Source of the DNA: Veillonella parvula
GTDB taxonomy: Bacteria > Bacillota > Negativicutes > Veillonellales > Veillonellaceae
Reading direction: 5' to 3'
DNA: 24,733 nucleotides
Assembly (NCBI GenBank): GCA_947096075.1
Contig: CAMUQE010000009.1
Location: forward strand, 1-24,733
Shown: positions 9,014 through 15,718 of the stretch, piece after piece
How positions within the stretch are numbered: position 1 is the first letter of the stretch
Layout of the letters: the number at the start of each line of letters is the position of its first letter
The notes under the pieces: model-generated
Told to the model about the DNA's origin: nothing
Database searches by the model: none
Seen by the model: the letters and a program-made list of their open reading frames with translations, nothing else
Program-made: the position numbers and the translations under genes

Positions 9014-10126
9014 TTAAGCATTCGTGCGAACTGGTGTTACTACGTATGTATAGTTCGGATTATTGTCTTGGCGAATGACAACAGGACCATTTTGTTTTAA
9101 GAACAAGTGAATATTATCTCCTGTGCTGTGACGCAAGATATCAGAGATGTAACGACCATTGAAGGAGATTGTGAAAGGTGTGCCTTTAAATTCAACAGCT
9201 ACGTCTTCTTTTGCCATACCGATTTCAGTATTTTGAGTAGATAATGTAACATTGCTTTCAGACCAATCATAACGAATTACGTTATAACTGATGTCTTTAG
9301 CCAATAAGGATACGCGATCAACAGCACCAGCAAATTCGTGGCGATTGATTACAGCACTAGAGTCGAATTGGGAAGGAATTACCTTTTCATATTCAGGATA
9401 CGTGCCTTCGATTAAGCGAGAAATAATATAAATAGATTCAAAATTAAATACGATTTGTGTACGATTCCAAATAATATTGATCATTGCTGGATTATCTGTT
9501 GGTAATAAACGAGATACTTCAGCTAATGTTTTTGTAGGAATGATAGCACGCATTGGAGTCGTTGCTGGTTCATCAATTGTAATTTTTTTAACAGCCATAC
9601 GGTGTGTATCGGTAGCAACCATAGTCACTTCGTTTTCTTTGATTTCGAGAAGAGCACCGGTAAATACAGGACGATCTTCATCAGTAGCAGCTGCGTAGTT
9701 TGTTAAATCGATGAGTTCTTTCATAGCAAAGCTATCGATGTTTACATGATCTTGGTCGTGAATTTGTTCAACCAAGGAGAAATCATCTGGGTGTAATGTA
9801 ACAAGATTAAATTCGGAAGATCCAGATGTGATTGTCAAAGAATTTCCGTCTTCTGGTTTGTAAAGTTCGATAGTATCGCCAGGTAATTTACGAATTAATT
9901 CTTGGAAATAACGGGAACCTACTACTAAAGTACCAGGTTCTTTGATGTCTCCGTCAATTGTTAAACGGATACCTAGTTCAAAGTCGTTACCTTGCAATTC
10001 TACTTGACCATTTTTTGTAGTTATGTAAATAGCACCTGGTAAGTTGGAACTTGTTTTATTTTGAGATACCTTTTGCAATACGTTGATTGCTTTTTGGAGA
10101 TTTGCTTTTGGGAATGTAATATGCAT
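9014..10126 (-). CDS. dnaN: DNA polymerase III sliding clamp (beta subunit)
   Basis: The beta clamp encircles DNA and tethers the replicative polymerase. The 370-residue product has the three tandem clamp folds; recognisable pieces are FPKANLQKAINVLQKVSQNKTS at the N-terminus, the first-fold strand VELQGNDFELGIRLTIDG, the EVTMVATDTHRMAVKKI segment of domain 2 and the C-terminal VVTPVRTNA, whose last residues help form the clamp-binding pocket (family usually ends in ...PMRL/PVRT). AAAGGAG lies about seven bases before the ATG. It follows dnaA by 404 bp, the origin segment, and may be transcribed both from dnaA and from a promoter in that gap that I cannot place with confidence. Confidence 0.97.
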   Translation of the reverse strand: MHITFPKANLQKAINVLQKVSQNKTSSNLPGAIYITTKNGQVELQGNDFELGIRLTIDGDIKEPGTLVVGSRYFQELIRKLPGDTIELYKPEDGNSLTITSGSSEFNLVTLHPDDFSLVEQIHDQDHVNIDSFAMKELIDLTNYAAATDEDRPVFTGALLEIKENEVTMVATDTHRMAVKKITIDEPATTPMRAIIPTKTLAEVSRLLPTDNPAMINIIWNRTQIVFNFESIYIISRLIEGTYPEYEKVIPSQFDSSAVINRHEFAGAVDRVSLLAKDISYNVIRYDWSESNVTLSTQNTEIGMAKEDVAVEFKGTPFTISFNGRYISDILRHSTGDNIHLFLKQNGPVVIRQDNNPNYTYVVTPVRTNA

Positions 10127-10530
10127 ATGTTACTCCTTTTTGAAAGTTTTATATTAATTTGTATAATTGGATTTTATTATTAACTACTATATTATTTCTA
10201 ATATATATGTTGTTTGTGATTACGATTTATATATATTGTAGAAGCATTAATAATTACTTGTTTTATTTGTAATATTCTATGTTTGCTATTGTAGATGCTA
10301 TATATTCTACGATAGATCTGTTTCTACTGTTTTTCTGATTGTTTGTTAGTTTTAGTAGTAGTAATAGTAGGGGTCTGTTTATATGTGTAAAAGTGAATCG
10401 GCGCCAATAATTGTGTGAATTATGAGCTGTGCATAACTATGTTAATAGTTTGTACCCACTTATCCACATATTCACACCAAAGTGCGAGTTTTGTGATATC
10501 CACAAAGTTATTCACTATATATCCACAGAG
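10127..10530. other. oriC: oriC segment between dnaA and dnaN: DnaA boxes, DnaA-trio and AT-rich unwinding region
   Basis: This gene-free interval has the parts of a bacterial unwinding region in the expected order. DnaA boxes lie next to the dnaA end: TTATCCACA at 10460-10468 and 10531-10539 (overlapping the dnaA stop), near-matches at 10468-10476, 10496-10504, 10508-10516 and 10519-10527, and an inverted TTATGCACA at 10428-10436. The last four start 11-12 bp apart. Toward dnaN come GGG (10371-10373), a TAG/TAA trinucleotide run (10353-10370) and about 200 bp of very AT-rich DNA (10130-10345). The layout matches the incC/DUE part of the Bacillus subtilis origin. Confidence 0.93.
10353..10370 (+). 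promoter_or_regulatory. DnaA-trio repeats of the unwinding element
   Basis: Six trinucleotides in register on the plus strand read TAG TAG TAG TAA TAG TAG, followed directly by GGG. Read 3' to 5' away from the DnaA boxes this is GAT-GAT-AAT-GAT-GAT-GAT, fitting the published DnaA-trio pattern 3'-[G/A]A[T/A]-5' that guides DnaA onto single-stranded DNA in B. subtilis. The orientation (boxes, G cluster, trios, AT-rich DNA) is also as expected. Confidence 0.85.
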
Positions 10531-12105
10531 TTATCCACAGGTTGTTAATTTCTGTTTAATTTCTGCAACCATTCGTTTAGTTTCTTCGTTTTTTTCAATT
10601 TCCTTCGTTATTTTATCGTACGCATGGAGAATTGTCGTATGATCACGAGAGAAAGCTGTTGCAATTTGTGGATAGCTTTCATTGATCATATCGCGGCATA
10701 GATACATGGCGATTTGCCGTGGGAATGCGAATTGGGCTTTCCTTTTTTTGCCGAGCAAGTCTTGCTTTTTAATATTGAAATAAGAACTTACAAAATTCTG
10801 GATGCTTTCAATATTAACCATGTTCACCTCTTCTGTGTGAACGAGACCCGCCAAGGCGTGTTTTGTGTATTCTAGGTCAATAGATTCTAGACGTTGATCG
10901 ATGGACGCTGTACCGATGAGTTTAGTGAAAGCACCTTGCAACACGCGGACGTTTTCGCTAAATTGCAATGCTACGTAGTTAATAGAATCATTATCGATGC
11001 GAATAATGCGGTTCTTTTTATATTCACGTTCAAGCAGTGATCTGAAGATGGCGATGCGCGTTTCTAAATCTGGATTTTCCATTGTGGCAATGTAGCCAGC
11101 TTGGAAACGAGAACGAAGACGATCTTCAAACTGCTCCATATCATTTGGCATAGTATCAGAGGTAAGCACGATTTGTTTGTTGTTATTTAATAGTTCATTA
11201 AATGTATTAAATAGCTCAGTTTTCGTACTTTCACGGCTTTCAAGGAACTGAATATCGTCAATCATGAGAACATCGATATTGCGGAATGTGTTGCGGAATA
11301 ATTTACCTTGGTTGCGCTGCAATGTTTCGACGAAAATATTCATAAAGTTTTCGCTCGTAATGGACATGACCTTCATATGTGGATGATTTTCCTTGATAGC
11401 ATTGCCAATGGCATGCATCAAGTGTGTTTTTCCGAGACCAGATGGACCGTAGATAAAGAGCGGATTGTAGTCGCCGCCTGGAAATTCAGCTACATTTTGA
11501 GCAGCTCCAAAAGGAATACGGTTGGCGTTGCCCGTTACGTAGTTATCAAAACGGTACGCCGGATTGAGATTAGATAATGACAAGTCTACAGGAACATTAT
11601 CAGACTGCAATGTTGACATTGTTTCTGTCGGTTTCTTTGGTGTCGCTATCATTGGTTCGTCTGGAATATCCACAGGAGCTGGCGTACGGTCGATGTAGAT
11701 AGGCTCTTGATAGACCGGTGTGTAAAACTCCTCTTGATGAGCCTTTTCCTCTACTACAGGTGGTAAAGGCATTGGCGGTGCTACAACTGGCGTATCGATG
11801 AGACTTTCATCAACAAAGGTAGTATCTATACTCTCTTGATTAAAATCGAATAAAACCATATCTCGAGGAGAGCCGATGACTGTGGTAATTGCATCTTGTA
11901 AAGCTTTACTAATCTGCGGCTGCTGGTCGATTAAGTTTTTTACAAATGTTTGCATGACCCCAATATGGATCGAATGACTATCGAGAGACATGGGAATCAA
12001 CGACGACGTGACGCGCAAATACAGTGCGTCAGGTAAATGTTGCATGTTCTTTTTTGCCTCAAGCAATATATGTTCCCATATATTATTTAAATCAAATGAC
12101 TGCAT
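10531..12105 (-). CDS. dnaA: Chromosomal replication initiator protein DnaA
   Basis: DnaA binds the DnaA boxes on both sides of this gene and melts the origin. The 524-residue product has domain I (about 1-85), a long proline-rich linker domain II (about 86-175, with runs such as APPMPLPPVVEE), the AAA+ domain III with Walker A GPSGLGKT (220-227) and Walker B VLMIDDIQ (279-286), and domain IV with the DNA-binding signature AFSRDHTTILHAYDKI (484-499). Its length is longer than the B. subtilis protein mainly because of the linker. The sensor-2 region reads ENVRVLQGAF where most DnaAs have NVRELEGAL; the key arginine (387) is kept. An AAGAGG ribosome binding site lies six bases before the ATG. 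The last codons and stop form a DnaA box. Confidence 0.97.
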   Translation of the reverse strand: MQSFDLNNIWEHILLEAKKNMQHLPDALYLRVTSSLIPMSLDSHSIHIGVMQTFVKNLIDQQPQISKALQDAITTVIGSPRDMVLFDFNQESIDTTFVDESLIDTPVVAPPMPLPPVVEEKAHQEEFYTPVYQEPIYIDRTPAPVDIPDEPMIATPKKPTETMSTLQSDNVPVDLSLSNLNPAYRFDNYVTGNANRIPFGAAQNVAEFPGGDYNPLFIYGPSGLGKTHLMHAIGNAIKENHPHMKVMSITSENFMNIFVETLQRNQGKLFRNTFRNIDVLMIDDIQFLESRESTKTELFNTFNELLNNNKQIVLTSDTMPNDMEQFEDRLRSRFQAGYIATMENPDLETRIAIFRSLLEREYKKNRIIRIDNDSINYVALQFSENVRVLQGAFTKLIGTASIDQRLESIDLEYTKHALAGLVHTEEVNMVNIESIQNFVSSYFNIKKQDLLGKKRKAQFAFPRQIAMYLCRDMINESYPQIATAFSRDHTTILHAYDKITKEIEKNEETKRMVAEIKQKLTTCG

Positions 12106-12116
12106 GACGTGCCTCT

Positions 12117-12418
12117 TGTGAATAACTATTGCGATAAATGTGTATAACTTTAGGAATAATGTGTATAACCTTTGTAAAAGCTGTGGAAAAACTTATTATT
12201 CCTGTGAATAACTTGTGTATAACCTGTGAATAAGTAAAAATTAAAGTCTATTCTAACCAGATAATTACTGACTTTTTAGTTTTTATAAGTTAGAAGAGAA
12301 AAAATGTGGATAACCTCGAAAGTTATCCATCAAAAACCTATAAAAATATATAATTTTCCCTAATTTCAGTTATGATTGTACCAAAAAATCACTAGTTTGT
12401 CATTTATTCTGTGGATAA
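12117..12418 (+). promoter_or_regulatory. DnaA-box cluster upstream of dnaA (second origin part / autoregulatory region)
   Basis: Nine boxes in one orientation, reading TGTGNATAA on the plus strand: 12117-12125, 12139-12147, 12160-12168, 12182-12190 (one mismatch, TGTGGAAAA), 12203-12211, 12214-12222, 12225-12233, 12305-12313 and 12410-12418. Only the last two are TGTGGATAA; most of the others are TGTGTATAA or TGTGAATAA, still within the TTATNCACA consensus. The first seven start 11, 21 or 22 bp apart, one or two helical turns. Such clusters upstream of dnaA act as the incA/incB part of bipartite origins and repress dnaA transcription. Confidence 0.9.
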
Positions 12419-12689
12419 CTTTTGATTATCTGAAGGAGAAATGTTAATAACTCAGTAATTACCTTATATTTTGTTCATCAATTACTTTTGGGGAAGGAAT
12501 GAAAACTACTTTTATCGCTCCATTCTAACGCAAGTCGCTCAAAAAGTAGTTTTCATTCCCCTCCTCTAATAAGATAATTTTTATGATTACAATACACATA
12601 GATGAAAAAGTAATTGATGAACATAACAGTATCAACCTTCAGATAATCAAAACTAAATGATTAATAAAAATGACAAACTAGTGATTTTT
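12384..12689. repeat. Large nested inverted repeat E1 next to the origin
   Basis: Four perfectly complementary arm pairs are nested around one centre: 12384-12405 with 12668-12689 (22 bp), 12420-12436 with 12636-12652 (17 bp, TTTTGATTATCTGAAGG), 12472-12489 with 12606-12623 (18 bp, TGTTCATCAATTACTTTT) and 12496-12513 with 12542-12559 (18 bp, GGAATGAAAACTACTTTT). The DNA between the arms is not complementary and differs in length on the two sides. The outermost DnaA box lies between the first two left arms and has no counterpart on the right. The 28-base apex carries AAGTCG and CTCCA, the complements of CGACTT and TGGAG seen in the other hairpins. No reading frame here looks coding. Confidence 0.9.
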
Positions 12690-12719
12690 CTAAGAGGGAG
12701 TGTTAGGTGTATATATGGA

Positions 12720-12773
12720 TTTTTGACCGAAACGTGTCGTATGGAGGGAGAAAACACATCTATTTCTCCCTCC
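12720..12773 (+). repeat. Degenerate hairpin element E3
   Basis: An 11-bp perfect stem (GGAGGGAGAAA at 12743-12753 with TTTCTCCCTCC at 12763-12773) is preceded by TTTTTGACCGAAACGTGTCG. The segment ACGTGTCGTATGGAG closely matches ACGCGTCGTATGGAG in the apex of element E2, so this is a diverged copy or relative of the same core. No T-run follows on either strand, so it is not an obvious terminator. Confidence 0.65.
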
Positions 12774-12825
12774 TTTCAACTAGAGATTAAAAGGTAAATT
12801 TGCCAAAATATAAAAAGGTTGAGAT

Positions 12826-13050
12826 TGTGAGTTCTTGTATGCTGATAAATTGATGTTACGTTTACATCGTGTAGTGGTGTTTAAGGTTAAATTCGGTTTA
12901 ACTTAGGGAGGGAATATAGGGTCCTTTTGAGCGACTTTACGCGTCGTATGGAGCGATGAAGGAGCCCTATATTCCTCCCCTTGGAAACGTAACATCAATT
13001 ACAGAATAAAATGTGTAGTAGAATTATTTTCAGAAATACAAGAACTCACA
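12826..13050. repeat. Large nested inverted repeat E2 upstream of the rpmH promoter
   Basis: Three arm pairs share one centre: TGTGAGTTCTTGTAT (12826-12840) with its complement at 13036-13050, AATTGATGTTACGTTT (12848-12863) with 12985-13000, and GGAATATAGGG (12911-12921) with 12965-12975. The last is extended by imperfect GGGAG and TCCTT/AAGGA pairing. The apex contains TTTTGAGCGACTT (12925-12937) and ATGGAGCGAT (12948-12957), both also found on the minus strand in E1. The right outer arm ends 19 bp before the -35 box of rpmH. No coding potential is seen. Confidence 0.9.
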
Positions 13051-13069
13051 GCAGAACCCCTTTATTATA

Positions 13070-13098
13070 TTGACAAATTTACGTTTTACCTCTATAAT
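13070..13098 (+). promoter_or_regulatory. Consensus sigma-70/sigma-A promoter of rpmH
   Basis: TTGACA at 13070-13075 and TATAAT at 13093-13098 are separated by exactly 17 bp, a perfect match to the housekeeping consensus. It lies about 55 bp before the rpmH start, fitting very strong expression of a ribosomal protein gene. Confidence 0.92.
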
Positions 13099-13153
13099 TA
13101 CCCTGTTATGGTATAAGTAAAACAATACAGAATGACGAGGAGGTGTTTTACTA

Positions 13154-13288
13154 ATGAAACGTACTTACCAACCAAATACTCTTTGGAGAAAACGTACCCA
13201 TGGTTTCCGTGAACGCATGAAAACTATCGGTGGCCGTCTCGTTTTAAAAAGAAGACGTGCAAAAGGCAGAAAACGCTTATCTGCATAA
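13154..13288 (+). CDS. rpmH: 50S ribosomal protein L34
   Basis: A 44-codon gene encoding MKRTYQPNTLWRKRTHGF, then RERMKTIGGRLVLKRRRAKG and RKRLSA. This is the full-length, highly basic L34 of the large ribosomal subunit, with the invariant KRTYQP start and the KRRRAKGRKRL end. GAGGAGGTG lies about nine bases upstream of the ATG. It is the first gene of the rightward cluster, transcribed away from the origin by the consensus promoter just upstream. Its partner rnpA follows after a hairpin. Confidence 0.97.
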   Translation: MKRTYQPNTLWRKRTHGFRERMKTIGGRLVLKRRRAKGRKRLSA

Positions 13289-13311
13289 TATAATAGCTGT
13301 TAGGCAGGAGA

Positions 13312-13339
13312 AAAAACTTGGCGCTGCTGCCAAGTTTTT
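13312..13339 (+). terminator. Terminator-like hairpin between rpmH and rnpA
   Basis: AAAAACTTGGC (13312-13322) pairs perfectly with GCCAAGTTTTT (13329-13339) around a 6-base loop, and the stem ends in a T-run followed by CTATTCTT. It probably stops most transcripts after rpmH and lets a fraction read through into rnpA, whose product is needed in far smaller amounts. Confidence 0.8.
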
Positions 13340-13367
13340 CTATTCTTAGGACTTAAGGACAATGCAT

Positions 13368-13727
13368 ATGGATTATTGCCTTGATAAAGCAAGACGACTG
13401 ACGCACAATAATGAATATCGCCTTGTGTATAAGCACGGTAAATACGAAGTAGGCCGCATGTGTGTACTGTATCGTATGCCCGTGGCAAAGCAGCCTACTC
13501 GCATTGGTTTTGTAACAGGTAAAAAGGTTGGTTGTGCAGTGGAGCGCAATCGAGCTAGACGCCTGATGAAAGAGGTATATCGCCTCAATCAGCACACCAT
13601 TCGCGAAGGGTATCATATTGTAATTGTTGGACGTGGCCCTCTGAAAAACGCTACCTACGAAAAAGCGGAAAAGGAGATTTTGTATCTCTTGCGAAAAAGC
13701 AAATTATTGATACAAAATGATAAATAG
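13368..13727 (+). CDS. rnpA: Ribonuclease P protein component
   Basis: The protein subunit of RNase P, which with its RNA matures the 5' ends of tRNAs. About 119 residues, the family's normal length. It shows LDKARRLTHNNEYRLVY at the N-terminus, the strand RIGFVTGKKVGCAVERNRARR with the RNR motif (ERNRARRLMKE) that contacts the RNA, and the C-terminal GYHIVIVGRGP. Two ATGs are possible: AAGGA at 13355-13359 is only two bases from the ATG at 13362 but eight from the ATG at 13368, so I use the latter. The stop codon is part of the next terminator-like hairpin. Confidence 0.95.
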   Translation: MDYCLDKARRLTHNNEYRLVYKHGKYEVGRMCVLYRMPVAKQPTRIGFVTGKKVGCAVERNRARRLMKEVYRLNQHTIREGYHIVIVGRGPLKNATYEKAEKEILYLLRKSKLLIQNDK

Positions 13728-13757
13728 GACCACAAGTTAGAGGCTTTGGTCCTTTTT
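13726..13757 (+). terminator. Terminator-like hairpin between rnpA and yidD
   Basis: AGGACCA (13726-13732) pairs with TGGTCCT (13747-13753) around a 14-base loop and is followed by TTTTT. It begins inside the rnpA stop codon and ends about 20 bp before the yidD start, so it may attenuate rather than fully stop transcription. The stem is short, so confidence is moderate. Confidence 0.6.
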
Positions 13758-13775
13758 GTGTATATGGAGGTTTCC

Positions 13776-13997
13776 ATGAAACGCTGTATAACCATGCTTT
13801 TACGACTTTTAATTAGGTTCTATCAGCTCGCCATATCTCCCTTAAAACCTGGATGTTGCCGTTATTATCCGACATGTTCCACATATACTCTGCAGGCCAT
13901 CGAAAAATATGGTCCTTTGAAAGGTAGCTGGATGGGTTTAAAACGCATTCTTCGCTGTCATCCTTTTCATAAGGGTGGCTACGATCCAGTTCCCTAA
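13776..13997 (+). CDS. yidD: Membrane protein insertion efficiency factor YidD
   Basis: A 73-residue protein with the conserved YidD core: LIRFYQLAISPLKPGCCRYY, then PTCSTYTLQAIEKYG and the C-terminal GLKRILRCHPFHKGGYDPVP. It has an amphipathic, hydrophobic N-terminus expected to lie on the inner face of the membrane. YidD assists YidC-dependent insertion, and the gene sits in its conserved place between rnpA and yidC. The frame is open upstream to 13746, but TGGAGG at 13765-13770 points to the ATG at 13776. The cysteines of GCCRYYPTCS are the family's conserved ones. Confidence 0.94.
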   Translation: MKRCITMLLRLLIRFYQLAISPLKPGCCRYYPTCSTYTLQAIEKYGPLKGSWMGLKRILRCHPFHKGGYDPVP

Positions 13998-14029
13998 CTC
14001 ACTTGGGTTTAGGCTGGTTTTGTGTTTTG

Positions 14030-14097
14030 TGAAAGTAACTTTCATCATGACCATCGAGCACAGATTTGGAAATACCTGAGCATCTGTATGGATGAAA
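14030..14097 (+). other. Possible structured leader upstream of yidC
   Basis: The 169-bp gap between yidD and yidC has no gene. It holds a palindrome TGAAAGTAACTTTCA (14030-14044) and a competing, longer pairing of TTTCATC (14040-14046) with GATGAAA (14091-14097), enclosing ACAGAT (14060-14065) with ATCTGT (14082-14087). The two structures share bases, so they are mutually exclusive. No T-run follows. The role is unknown; it could be a processing site or a chance structure. Confidence 0.35.
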
Positions 14098-14166
14098 TTT
14101 AGACCATACCATAACGATATATAGATGCGCAAAGGACGATTTCGACTGTAAGAAAAAGGAGAAACA

Positions 14167-14835
14167 ATGGAATTTTTAAGTAGTGTATTTCACCCTATCG
14201 TTGAATTGATGACTACTTTGGTAACCTATGCGTTCCAATTAACTCAGATGGTAGGCTATCCAAGCTACGGTGTGGCTATTATCCTTTTAACAATCGTTAT
14301 CAAAGCGATTTTGGCACCACTTACTGTTAAACAAATTAAATCCATGAAGGCTATGCAAGAGTTACAGCCTCGCATGCAAGAATTGCAAAACAAATACAAA
14401 AATGATCCTGCAAGATTGCAAGCGGAAATGGGTGCATTGTACAAAGAAATGGGCGTTAACCCTCTAGCTGGCTGCTTGCCTCTATTGGTGCAAATGCCAT
14501 TCTTGATCGCTATCTTCTATGCTTTACAAAGCTATCCATACGATCAAAATTATGTACATTTCTTATGGCTTCCTAGCCTTGGCGAACCAGATCCTATGTA
14601 CATCTTGCCAGTATTGAGTGCGGTGTCCACTTGGATTATGTCCCGTCAAACTAGTAGCGGTGCAACTGGTGCTGCTGCGCAACAACAAAAGATTATGACA
14701 ATCTTTATGCCTCTATTCATTGGTTACATTTCCCTTAACTTCCCTTCTGGCTTAGTTATTTACTGGATCGTATCCAATGTGTTCCAATTTATACAACAAC
14801 ATTTCATTTATAAAGGCTTAGAAGCTAAAAAATAG
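14167..14835 (+). CDS. yidC: Membrane protein insertase YidC/Oxa1
   Basis: YidC inserts proteins into the cytoplasmic membrane alone or with Sec. The 222-residue product is the short form with five membrane segments: no large periplasmic P1 domain as in E. coli, and no lipoprotein signal as in Bacillus SpoIIIJ. Recognisable are the first core helix with its cytoplasmic amphipathic hairpin (KSMKAMQELQPRMQELQNKY), then GVNPLAGCLPLLVQMPFLIA and the final NFPSGLVIYWIVSNVFQFIQ. The positive charge in the hydrophilic groove, usually arginine, appears to be lysine 46 (LLTIVIKAILAPL). An AAAAAGGAG ribosome binding site precedes the ATG. jag starts 8 bp after the stop. Confidence 0.95.
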   Translation: MEFLSSVFHPIVELMTTLVTYAFQLTQMVGYPSYGVAIILLTIVIKAILAPLTVKQIKSMKAMQELQPRMQELQNKYKNDPARLQAEMGALYKEMGVNPLAGCLPLLVQMPFLIAIFYALQSYPYDQNYVHFLWLPSLGEPDPMYILPVLSAVSTWIMSRQTSSGATGAAAQQQKIMTIFMPLFIGYISLNFPSGLVIYWIVSNVFQFIQQHFIYKGLEAKK

Positions 14836-14843
14836 GAGACACT

Positions 14844-15644
14844 ATGGAATTTATCGATGTATCTGCTAAAACCATTGAAGATGCCATTGCTAAAGGTGTA
14901 GCTCAATTGGCCGCTGAAGGCCAAGAATTGGTAGAAACTAAGGTCTTAGAACAACCTTCTAGTGGATTCTTAGGCATTGGTCGTAAACCAGCTGTTGTTC
15001 GCTTATTCTTCACAGCTATGACTAAATTTGCCGCTGTAGAAGAAGTAGCTAAAGCAGAAGAACAATCTGTGGCTGTTGCTTCCGAGCCGGTTGCAACTAG
15101 CGAAACAGAAGTGCAAGAATCAGCAGCGGTTGAAACTTTTGAAGACGAAGTTGAAGAAAAACCTTCTAAGAAGGAACTTTCAAAAGAAGACCAACAAGAA
15201 ATTGCTGAAAAAGGTAAACAATTCCTCGATGATATGTTTACTCAAATGGGCCTTAAAGTAGTTATCGAAAAAATGATGACGAAAGATAAAATTACATTCC
15301 AAGTACACGGCGAAGAGCTAGGTATTTTGATCGGCAAACATGGTCAAACATTGGATGCTATTCAATACTTAACAAATCTCGTGGCTCACAAGGATGTATC
15401 TGGCCATTGCCATATCGTTGTAGATGTGGAAAATTATCGTTCTCGCCGAGAAGAAACATTGGTGAATCTTGCGAAACGCTTGGCTTCTAAGGTTAAACGC
15501 AACCGTCAAAAGGTTTCCTTAGAACCGATGAATGCTTTTGAACGCAAAATTATTCATACTGCCCTTCAAGGGGACAAACACATTGTTACGAACAGCGAAG
15601 GGGACGAACCGTTCCGCCACGTTGTGATTTCGTACAAAAAATAA
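14844..15644 (+). CDS. jag: RNA-binding protein Jag/KhpB (Jag-N, KH and R3H domains)
   Basis: A 266-residue protein with the full three-part architecture. The Jag-N domain (about 1-57) includes LVETKVLEQPSSGFLGIGRK. An acidic, alanine/glutamate-rich linker follows (about 70-125). The KH domain (about 130-190) has the GILIGKHGQTLDAIQYLTNL loop, and the R3H domain (about 190-266) has RSRREETLVNLAKRLASKVK. Jag/KhpB works with KhpA as an RNA chaperone in several Firmicutes, affecting cell division and the envelope. It starts 8 bp after yidC with an AGGAG site, and the two are normally co-transcribed. A terminator follows directly. Confidence 0.95.
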   Translation: MEFIDVSAKTIEDAIAKGVAQLAAEGQELVETKVLEQPSSGFLGIGRKPAVVRLFFTAMTKFAAVEEVAKAEEQSVAVASEPVATSETEVQESAAVETFEDEVEEKPSKKELSKEDQQEIAEKGKQFLDDMFTQMGLKVVIEKMMTKDKITFQVHGEELGILIGKHGQTLDAIQYLTNLVAHKDVSGHCHIVVDVENYRSRREETLVNLAKRLASKVKRNRQKVSLEPMNAFERKIIHTALQGDKHIVTNSEGDEPFRHVVISYKK

Positions 15645-15656
15645 AATATAATGGTG

Positions 15657-15712
15657 CAGCTTTCAAGTAACTGGTATTCTCAGTTGCTTGAGGGCTGTTC
15701 CCTTTATTCTTT
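15657..15712 (+). terminator. Intrinsic terminator after jag
   Basis: CAGCTTTCAAGTAACTG (15657-15673) pairs with CAGTTGCTTGAGGGCTG (15681-15697) over 17 positions, including three G-U pairs possible only in the plus-strand RNA, around a 7-base loop. The tail TTCCCTTTATTCTTT follows. It starts 13 bp after the jag stop and separates the rpmH-jag cluster from mnmE. Confidence 0.82.
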
Positions 15713-15718
15713 AGGTTA

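Noticed and set aside
10415..10642. Open frame spanning the DnaA boxes and the 3' end of dnaA
   Set aside because: It is formed by DnaA-box repeats and the complement of dnaA, has no ribosome binding site and no protein-like composition.
12431..12700. Possible CRISPR array in the repeat-rich gap upstream of rpmH
   Set aside because: The repeats are inverted and nested, not regularly spaced direct repeats, and there are no cas genes.
12384..13050. Insertion sequence or transposon remnant
   Set aside because: No transposase fragment or target-site duplication was found; the nested arms are unlike a simple pair of terminal inverted repeats. A non-autonomous element remains possible and is discussed as a finding.
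13353..13616. Open frames on the minus strand across rnpA
   Set aside because: The plus strand encodes a complete, conserved RnpA here; the opposite frames have no plausible start signal.
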